A stretch of 64,000 nucleotides of DNA from Ustilago trichophora (taxonomy: Eukaryota > Basidiomycota > Ustilaginomycetes > Ustilaginales > Ustilaginaceae), in NCBI GenBank assembly GCA_900323505.1, contig OOIN01000018.1, positions 558,001 to 622,000 of the forward strand, read 5' to 3'. The position numbers were made by a program, and so were the translations under genes. Positions 58,201 to 64,000 of this stretch are shown one piece after another (position 1 is the first letter of the stretch; each line of letters opens with the position of its first letter). The notes under the pieces are model-generated. The model saw nothing but the letters and a program-made list of their open reading frames with translations, ran no database searches and had not been told where the DNA came from.

Positions 58201-59159
58201 TGTGCAAAGTCGGAGGGTGTGGAAGGCGGCGATGTTGCCAGCGTCGAGCTAGAGATCTGACGAGTGACTTGTGCAGAGGAAGAGCCTATGGCATCATCGC
58301 TTGCGGATCTTGCTGAAGAGCTGCTACCACCGAGAGCACGCGACAGAGGCAGAGGTCTGCTGCGCGAGCCGGGAAAAGCAGATCCATCGTGTTGCATCTG
58401 TGCTTTTGAGGTCGCACGGTGGAGCTGCTGAGACGTCGAGGGACCGGCTTCTTGCTGTGCTTGGCGAGGACTGTAGGCAGAGTCAAACATCGGAAGCGGC
58501 GGCACAGGTGAGGATGCAGCGACGGAAGATGCTGCGGATTGCACACCACGAAGAGGCTTGCTTGATCGCCTAGCATTCGCCATCGAGGCAGCTATCGAAG
58601 CTGTCACATCGGACAGATTCGGCGGAGGGCAGAGGAAGGTCCTTGGCAAGGCATAGCTGCGATGCTTGACCACCTTGTCATGACTAGCGACCGGTGCGAG
58701 CTTTGCATGCGCCGAAGCATTGAGTGCATCCTGATAGAATCGGTACGAGAGCGAAGGATCGTGTTCGGGCGCGTTGGCTTTCGACAGAGCTGCATCCTTG
58801 ATGGATCCGATGCTCTGGCTGGAATTGATGTGGATGCGCAGCCAGATGTCTTTGGGTACAATTCGAACGTAGACGGGAAGGCGCTTTGCTTGGTCGCGGG
58901 AGCGATTCTGTTGGCTCGGGAGCGCCTCGGAATGGAGAGGCTGGTAGGGAGGTCGATTGAGTGCAGATGATGAAGCTACGGGGTAGCTTCGGTGGGACGA
59001 CGACGATGCAGAGCTGGTGGAGCGAGTGGTGGCAAGTGAGAGCTTGTGATGCAATGTAGAGCCAAGCGCCAAGTCTGGTCTGGTCGTATCCGACCGTTGA
59101 GCTGTTGCATCAGGACAAGGAACAGCTTGTGCAGAGCCGGGTGGAACGGTACCCTCCAT
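55281..59159 (-). CDS. Large PH-domain protein with N-terminal ubiquitin-like segment
   Basis: The 1292-residue product is mostly disordered and Ser/Pro/Ala-rich. Near the N-terminus, residues about 92-145 (RLPVYVRIVPKDIWLRIH and SSQSIGSIKDAALSKAN) look like a ubiquitin-like or RA-type beta-grasp fold. At about 815-960 a pleckstrin-homology domain is seen: YFEGWVYVLKGG at the start, GKWKLHWITVKGWRIDLYRK in the middle and SLTFRCISRFDHEAISTLLLRAW at the end. A Ser-rich loop splits it. The tail is basic and Ser-rich. PH domains bind phosphoinositides or partner proteins, so a membrane or polarity scaffold is plausible, but I do not recognise an orthologue. The ATG at 59159 is the first in the frame. 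Tandem with the next minus-strand gene. Confidence 0.82.
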   Translation of the reverse strand: MEGTVPPGSAQAVPCPDATAQRSDTTRPDLALGSTLHHKLSLATTRSTSSASSSSHRSYPVASSSALNRPPYQPLHSEALPSQQNRSRDQAKRLPVYVRIVPKDIWLRIHINSSQSIGSIKDAALSKANAPEHDPSLSYRFYQDALNASAHAKLAPVASHDKVVKHRSYALPRTFLCPPPNLSDVTASIAASMANARRSSKPLRGVQSAASSVAASSPVPPLPMFDSAYSPRQAQQEAGPSTSQQLHRATSKAQMQHDGSAFPGSRSRPLPLSRALGGSSSSARSASDDAIGSSSAQVTRQISSSTLATSPPSTPSDFAHNIASVASDASQSGTSHSQSHAANEIAIRLDASLITGDRDAKLEEDQARLRLSQWNARRASSGSPAAQQAGPSSATQLEISPRSTLSPSQSINSTPTIGSSSNFDSEAGSSPNMASSSGFDGPFGANATSDTTSGQVDRLHPTATPPRRPARSEQRLGPTTAAFYSQPGASESFNSLASTSSPSSSELVTTADDDAAVMQWGTQAEAEAPLSDQPSPSRSCSSAAISPLSSPLQPSAPMVSAAASLSTASSPVRPRSRTVTAADVLRSRAGKDETPPPMPGVVSSPVRKSSLPKVQGVKMVAESSQRRAVPDDLLELLKGSPEDEDEGFSTVQQRRARGPKEALTLRKKSSDGSASGAMVGLSSPSSAPSITAGTGGATGEDGDRYLAGIRLDEISRGFKDASHPLSSKFAVLSSANGCELEEWKTVAAYQIRAYELLELQWSIPTERVYIPPVSLQDTIRVPAIGSSGKGMFKQTWGDNVDAGPDAEAPCLEPYFEGWVYVLKGGATLGKTDKTSKNSSKPGKWKLHWITVKGWRIDLYRKKPRAGEAVLPVAEQTWPLRTIDWVIDSENPIPTNAALPALDTMPPCSITVAFSPRGGGATSSMLSSPGSLASSSATSGEVSSLTFRCISRFDHEAISTLLLRAWYRSSATSAGVDNWRRKAVFRALVAGRGGTVAAGRVGRGRGGRNAKARIRLRPSGWPKEWEDADQWSSESEREEISPPSELEQSLQQRRDTMTQVKADRGKKQEVDERMIVPNGLYAALLGRTAGTSMATAAGTGSDGEVVSSRAGVNASMMESSPYHQGSVSSSGGRRSLVQSPSLPHMEPGLMLGSNAFDRRLVHPTKPSVDDGSSQSKTRQRSGSLSRSPDPTASDSNTSSRSRSLTVSSPSGTCGGRSNANSANSSRNVSREASPLRSSSSTRKASGAGSSGGGGGYALSPALAPGFIDVAPPPSLLLLKKYKASQKVNSNPTS

Positions 59160-59909
59160 GATTGCAGTGGGCCTTGCTGCACAGTTGTCGGGACAATGCT
59201 GAGGAGGTTGTCAAGTCGATTGTGGCACTTTCGAAGCCTGTCACAAAGTGATCGAGATTGCAATGATGAGAGATGGTGGGGGAGCTCGCAATTGGGGCGG
59301 GCCGCAGTGCGCCCACCGGCTAGTGTGCCATTAGGAGTCGTTGCCCGCTGTCGTTTGTTGTCAGACTAACGAGTGCCGTTGTGATGGATTGCGATGAGTC
59401 GAGGTGGGATGAGACCAGAGATGACGACGACGGAAGGAAGGAAAGGATGACTTCCAAATGAGGATCAGAGAGGATGTGGTGAACCGGATGGCATTCAAGT
59501 TGAAGATTGCCGGAAAGTCAAAATTCAGGAAAAGGCTACTGTAACTGATTTTGAAAAGATGCTCTTCTTAGACTCTGCTGCCTCTTGGATTCTTTGGCTC
59601 TTGTTCTTTATGCATACTAAATGGGTGTACAGTACTGTACAGTACAGTACAGTACAGTATTGCTTGAGCTCGGATCCAAGCTGTCCGTTTGTTCTCCTGC
59701 AGCCAACACAGACCCCGCTGCAACAACACATGCGCACACAGCGTTGTTAGCCTCAACTTCATCGCCCATCGCCATTGTTTCAATCATGCTGCTCAAGGTT
59801 TTGAAATGTAGAAAGATATCGAATTGCAAGTGTCAGTCCATGCCTGGACAGGGTATACTGCGAGTGTGATGATGATTAGGTGCGACGTTGGAGGGTTGGT
59901 TGCAAATGG
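59160..59909. other. Intergenic region between two minus-strand genes
   Basis: These 750 bases hold the promoter of the PH-domain gene and the 3' end of the next gene. TACTGTA at 59537 and a GTACA/GTACT array at 59626-59660 are present. No gene is seen. Confidence 0.5.
59626..59660. repeat. (GTACA/GTACT)n near-palindromic array
   Basis: Tandem GTACA units with one internal GTACT inversion, about 470 bases upstream of the PH-domain gene. Same unit as the arrays at 23096 and 33505. Confidence 0.85.
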
Positions 59910-62900
59910 TTAGTAGAGCGAGCCCTTCAGACTTCGAGGCCAGCCATAGTCCATCATCTCATCGTCCCAGTTGGGAGGTAGCTCGAACGACGTGCGATGG
60001 TCCTTGGCCCGCTTCTTGATCGCTTTGGCTCTGGCTGCTGCCACCGTGTTGATGGCTGCCACCGCATTGCGTCCTCCGCCTGTCTTGCTGTCCCAGATGC
60101 CAGGTCCTCCAGGCAGGTTGACCAAGATGTGACGAGGTCGCGGTGTGCCTGACTTGCTCGTCGCCGAGACTGCGGGCCAAAGGTCCTTCTCGTCATCCTC
60201 ATCCTCCTCTTCGGCCGCTTTGACCGACTGCATCGATCGACGGCTTCGCACCAGCTTGGGTGGAGCTTTACGAGGCGCGGATGGCGATCGCGATGCGTGC
60301 GCAGAGGGACGCGGGTCCATGCTGCTACGCCGATGCGGCCGAGCTCGTTGTCTCGATGAAGAAGCAAGTGCCATGTCGTCGTACGACGCCGTCAGATCCG
60401 AGAGAGCTCGTGCTGATGCCTTCTTGCCCAATCGGGCGTGCACAACTTCCTGTCCTGCGGCGCGTGTCGTGGCTCGCTTCTTCTGCATCGCCGTCTTGCG
60501 CTCCTCCTCGAGAAGCTCCTCGGCATCCAGATCCGAACCCTCTTCCTCCTCTTCCTCTTCTCGGTCGGATGCCACGTCCTTGCCTGCATCCGAAGCGTCG
60601 CTGTCGTCCGACTGCCACACGCGTCCCTCTCGAGGACGTTCAGGGCGAACGCCAAGCTGGGGCAAGGGCACCACCGAGACACCTCGAGCATCGGGTCGAC
60701 GCGGCAGCCACGGTGATGGCGCAGGCGTGCTCACCGAGGGGTCGAGCGAGATGCGCTTGGTCGACATGGGCGAGTGAGCATGCGAGCTGCCTGCGCCGTG
60801 GAGCGAAGAGACCGACTTGCTTGCCGAGGAAGCCGAGTAGCCGCCCACTGCCGACGACTTGCGCGACAGTGTGCTCTCGGGCGACGGGCTGCGTACTGAG
60901 GAGACGTCAGTCACGGTCGAGTGAGAGTGTGAGTGTGATGCGGTCTGCGAAGCACCTGTACCCGCTCCAGCTGCAAGCGCAGCTGCAAAGCTCTCGTGCT
61001 TTTGGCGCTCAACGGGCTCTGGCATCTGCGGGAACGTCACCTCGTGCTTCTTGCGACTGTCTTCGTTGGATGGAGTGAATGCGGTGAGGCCAGAGTGTCG
61101 CACCGTCTTGTCGCTGTCGTTAGTTGCCTTTCGCATGATGGAGCCCACGGCGCGCGAAATCGACTTTTTCTCGTGTCCAGCCTCGCGCGAGGCTGACTTT
61201 GCCAGCATGGAAGAGCCCGAAAGCATGGGTGGAGAGGTCATCGAACCTTGGCTGATGCGATTGCCGCTCTTGGTGGTAGCTGAAGGGGTGTGTTGCTCTC
61301 CGGCGGAATCCTCCCCGAGGTGAGGCGAGGCGACTCCACGGGTCGATGAGCTGGCCTGTCGACGCTGGTTGTTGCGTCGGGTCTGTGCGAGCACCTCGGC
61401 ACCGAGGGCAGCTACTTCGTCCTCGTGTCTTCGTCGGATCTCCTCGGCCTTGTCTGCAGTGAGACCCAGACCCGTGTTCTGTCGAGGCGTACTGTCACCA
61501 GGAACACCTGATTCTGACGCCGTAACGCGGCTTGCTCGGCCTAGGATCTGACTTCCGCTCATGGCAGAGTCCCCGTTCGAGACATCAGAAAGCACCGAGG
61601 CTTCGAGGTTGGTGGCTGGAGGCTCCTCGGCGGTGGGAGATGTGACAAACATGTCGGCACCTGCGAGCATGCCTTCTGCAGCAGGACGCCATGTGTCGAT
61701 CGGAGCCAAGTGCGGTTGGCGTGTGCTTGATTCCGATGGCACAACATTGGTGTTGAGGTCGTGCTGCACTACAGTGTCAACCGAAAGAGGCATGGCCTCA
61801 TCGGCGGCGTGGGCAGGAGCCGCTGCCGTGATTGCCAAAACGGCGGTATCTGCGGTGTTTTCGCTGACGTTGGGGGCCGTCGAGGTCTCGATCGCTGGAG
61901 CAGCAGTGGTATCTGTAGCGTCTTCGGGCGCGATTGGGCTCTGTGGCAGCTCAGCAGCATCGGCAGCAGGGTTCTGCGCGGCTTGAGCTGCTTCTGCTGC
62001 TGCTTTTTCTGCTTGCTCTCGTTCCAAGCGTGCCTTTGCCTCCCTCTCTCGTCGACGGCGACGGACCCAGGCCATTCCTGAGCCGTCATCCTCTTCGTCC
62101 TCTTCTGCTTCCACGTAGGCTGAGAGACCCTTATAGTCCGAGGTGTTGGGCGTAGTGGCTAGCGAAGGAGGACCGCTTCCACCAAGACTGCGACGAGAAG
62201 CCTCGCGGGCTAGACCTGCAAAGCCCCACTCGTTGAATTCGGGCTCATTTTGGATTGGCAGATCGTTGACACGACGAGCACGGATCTTGGTGCCGTCCGG
62301 AAGAGTGACCATTCCTGTACCTCCAGGACGCGCCAGTCGGATGAGTTCCCTCTTGCGGGCGCGTTCGTCCTCGTCACCGGAGCTGATGGCACCGGTGCGG
62401 CTACGAGAGCGTCGACGCGAGTGTGAAGACTTGCGCTTGGCCTTGGAGCCTGAAGCACCTCCTCGGCCACGCTCTTCCTCGTCGTTTTCGGACGCTGCTC
62501 TGCGTCCCATGTCGGTACCGAAGCCGTCCGAGAGACTGCCGTTACTCTTGCGGCGAAGGCTGTGGCCATCCTCGGATCGGTCATCGGCATCGCCCGCACT
62601 GTGGCCGCTGATACTGTTGGTCTTGGAATGGCGACGTCGGCTGCTCTTGCTCGTGTAGTACTGCGGCTTGAAGAGGGCGGAAGGCATACCCATGAGGTAC
62701 CATTTACCCTTCATTGACTTGGCGTCTTCGTCACTGCCGTAGTCCGAGTCGGTGGCATCCGATTCATCCGAATCCTCGATAAGAGCCGAAGTGCCATTCA
62801 TGCCTCCGAGCATAGGTGGAGCCGATGTAGGAGTGGGAAGGGGTGCGAAACGGATGCGAGGAGACTTGATCTCGGCTGTCTCGGAGCTGACAGCGAGGGG

Positions 62901-64000
62901 AGGAGGCTGGAGTGCCTTGTCTGAGGGTGAAGTAGGCAAGTTGCTGCTGCCGAGGCTGGTGGTGGATTGACCGACCGAACTCATGCTGGGTACGGAATCC
63001 TGCGATTCGAAACGCTTCTCATCGAGCGGTGGTCGGGAGAGGTCCTGCGCCGAACTGCCAAAGCTGGAGCCACGAAGCGTACTTGGCTTGATACTGATGG
63101 AGCCACTGACCAGAGCCTGTGCTGCGGCCATGCTGCGACGTGTGTTGATGATGGCATTGAGCGCTGCGAGTTCTTCTGGATCCATAGGTTCATCGGTGGG
63201 AGAGGAGCTGACACTACCATCAGGTTGCGAAGATGGCTTTCTGCCAGAGCCATTGTGTGCGCCCCCCTGGCTGGTGATGTTGGTGGCATTGCTGCGGGAG
63301 CCACGGAGAGAAGAGCTGGTTGCTCGATCGTGCTGCTTGCTGGTGCCCTCGTTGTCGCTGTCACTGTCGTGTGCTGAGCGTCTGGACGAGATGGATGAAG
63401 TTGCTGATTTTGGTAGCTCTGAGGAGGAGGAAGGTCGAATGCGCTTGCGATCGTTGGAGGCAACGGCTGTGCTGGGAAGGATGGAAGCGCCACCGCTGCC
63501 ATGACCCCAACCGGCCATCATAGCCATCTGTGCGTTGAAATTGAGATCGCCGAGACCAAGGAGGAGCGCCTTCTTGGGGATACCCCAGATCTTTTCGTCA
63601 TCTTTGCTCTTTGCCTTTTCACGCTCGCGTTCTCGTTCCTTTTCACGCTCGCGTGCACGCTCTCGTTCCTTTTCTCGCTCCTTGCGGGAGGGTACTGCGG
63701 GTATGTGTGTGACGACGGGTGCTGCTGCTGTGGAAGCGCCAGCAATGATGGCAGGATTGGCGTAGATGACGCCCGAGTATGGACGTTTGCGGGAGTTGAT
63801 GAGGATTGAAGAGCGAGGATAGAGGTTGGAGGGAAAGGAAGGCGAAGTGGAGAGGCTGTGAGGTTGGGAGGCGGGATCGAGATCTAGGCTGGTAGCGCGA
63901 GCATGCTGGACAATTGGGAAGCTACCCGAAGGCGAGGAAGCGGATCGAATGGCCTGAGGAACGCTAAATTCGTTGGTGTGTTGCAAGACGGGGGCGGTGT
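59910..64000 (-). CDS. Large disordered protein of unknown function, 5' end cut by window edge
   Basis: The frame is open from the right edge (no ATG near the edge; upstream codons read TAPVL) to a TAA at 59910-59912, so at least 1363 residues are encoded and the true N-terminus lies outside. Features: an Arg/Glu/Lys-rich charged helix near residues 103-135 of the visible part; many Ser-rich stretches; a second charged, Glu/Ala-rich segment near 630-670 (ARLEREQAEKAAAEAAQA); and an acidic stretch near 1180-1205. The C-terminus is the best candidate for a conserved module: PRHILVNLPGGPGIWDS (about 1298-1314) and the tail PPNWDDEMMDYGWPRSLKG. I do not recognise the family. Ser-rich low complexity with short conserved ends is common in fungal polarity and signalling scaffolds, but no function is assigned. 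Confidence 0.75.
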   Translation of the reverse strand, partial: TAPVLQHTNEFSVPQAIRSASSPSGSFPIVQHARATSLDLDPASQPHSLSTSPSFPSNLYPRSSILINSRKRPYSGVIYANPAIIAGASTAAAPVVTHIPAVPSRKEREKERERAREREKEREREREKAKSKDDEKIWGIPKKALLLGLGDLNFNAQMAMMAGWGHGSGGASILPSTAVASNDRKRIRPSSSSELPKSATSSISSRRSAHDSDSDNEGTSKQHDRATSSSLRGSRSNATNITSQGGAHNGSGRKPSSQPDGSVSSSPTDEPMDPEELAALNAIINTRRSMAAAQALVSGSISIKPSTLRGSSFGSSAQDLSRPPLDEKRFESQDSVPSMSSVGQSTTSLGSSNLPTSPSDKALQPPPLAVSSETAEIKSPRIRFAPLPTPTSAPPMLGGMNGTSALIEDSDESDATDSDYGSDEDAKSMKGKWYLMGMPSALFKPQYYTSKSSRRRHSKTNSISGHSAGDADDRSEDGHSLRRKSNGSLSDGFGTDMGRRAASENDEEERGRGGASGSKAKRKSSHSRRRSRSRTGAISSGDEDERARKRELIRLARPGGTGMVTLPDGTKIRARRVNDLPIQNEPEFNEWGFAGLAREASRRSLGGSGPPSLATTPNTSDYKGLSAYVEAEEDEEDDGSGMAWVRRRRREREAKARLEREQAEKAAAEAAQAAQNPAADAAELPQSPIAPEDATDTTAAPAIETSTAPNVSENTADTAVLAITAAAPAHAADEAMPLSVDTVVQHDLNTNVVPSESSTRQPHLAPIDTWRPAAEGMLAGADMFVTSPTAEEPPATNLEASVLSDVSNGDSAMSGSQILGRASRVTASESGVPGDSTPRQNTGLGLTADKAEEIRRRHEDEVAALGAEVLAQTRRNNQRRQASSSTRGVASPHLGEDSAGEQHTPSATTKSGNRISQGSMTSPPMLSGSSMLAKSASREAGHEKKSISRAVGSIMRKATNDSDKTVRHSGLTAFTPSNEDSRKKHEVTFPQMPEPVERQKHESFAAALAAGAGTGASQTASHSHSHSTVTDVSSVRSPSPESTLSRKSSAVGGYSASSASKSVSSLHGAGSSHAHSPMSTKRISLDPSVSTPAPSPWLPRRPDARGVSVVPLPQLGVRPERPREGRVWQSDDSDASDAGKDVASDREEEEEEEGSDLDAEELLEEERKTAMQKKRATTRAAGQEVVHARLGKKASARALSDLTASYDDMALASSSRQRARPHRRSSMDPRPSAHASRSPSAPRKAPPKLVRSRRSMQSVKAAEEEDEDDEKDLWPAVSATSKSGTPRPRHILVNLPGGPGIWDSKTGGGRNAVAAINTVAAARAKAIKKRAKDHRTSFELPPNWDDEMMDYGWPRSLKGSLY

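Noticed and set aside
1..64000. tRNA genes, transposons, CRISPR arrays
   Set aside because: I looked for tRNA T-arm words in spacers, terminal repeats and reverse-transcriptase or transposase motifs and regular spacer arrays; none was convincing.

Overview
The window is nuclear DNA from a fungus, most likely a smut (Ustilaginaceae, Basidiomycota). Evidence: large intron-poor genes with long Ser/Pro/Gln-rich low-complexity tracts; typically fungal orthologues (RFC1, SMC5, NOC3, RGP1, MET2, a BET bromodomain factor, a Pumilio protein); a single dispersed 5S rRNA gene outside any rDNA repeat; and two copies of ACAAAGGGA, the smut pheromone response element. No species was assigned. I find 20 protein genes and one 5S gene. 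Coding sequence fills roughly 69% of the window. Only one CDS shows a clear intron. I see no transposon, tRNA, CRISPR array or prokaryotic feature.

Layout, left to right. 1-882 (-): partial membrane protein running off the left edge. 2458-4731 (+): BET double-bromodomain factor. 6216-7874 (+): membrane-anchored steryl-ester/acylglycerol lipase. 8223-10868 (-): RGP1. 11371-14295 (+): RFC1. 14585-16261 (-): Ser/Asn-rich protein whose C-terminal half resembles the AF4/FMR2 (AFF4) homology domain. 18474-21623 (-): Pumilio-type RNA-binding protein. 24430-25166 (-): two-exon cupin. 27575-29086 (+): flavin monooxygenase. 29432-31852 (-): WW/FF-domain protein (TCERG1/PRP40 type). 32104-33450 (+): GPALPP/DUF3752 protein. 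34108-38025 (+): SMC5. 38838-40649 (-): homoserine O-acetyltransferase. 41142-42005 (+): four-TM protein. 42233-44716 (-): cAMP-receptor-like GPCR. 47719-47836 (-): 5S rRNA. 48010-49638 (-): membrane J-protein. 49952-53182 (+): NOC3. 53395-54687 (-): LEA-2-like membrane protein. 55281-59159 (-): PH-domain protein. 59910-64000 (-): large disordered protein running off the right edge.

Most genes are housekeeping: DNA replication and repair (RFC1, SMC5), chromatin and transcription (bromodomain factor, AFF4-like, WW/FF), RNA biology (Pumilio, GPALPP, NOC3, 5S), membrane traffic and lipids (RGP1, lipase, J-protein) and methionine synthesis. They are mainly in head-to-head and tail-to-tail pairs, so several short spacers must serve as bidirectional promoters. 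I see no obvious secondary-metabolite or effector cluster, although the divergent cupin/flavin-monooxygenase pair could be a small metabolic unit.

The most interesting signals are: two near-identical pheromone response elements upstream of the GPCR gene; the AFF4-like domain, suggesting a fungal super-elongation-complex-like subunit; a palindromic 7-mer, TACTGTA/TACAGTA, found about 30 times between genes and only once in a CDS; a set of CAGTTGGATG repeats between the converging SMC5 and MET2 genes; and a 27-base C tract just after RFC1. I did not identify a convincing wholly new system.
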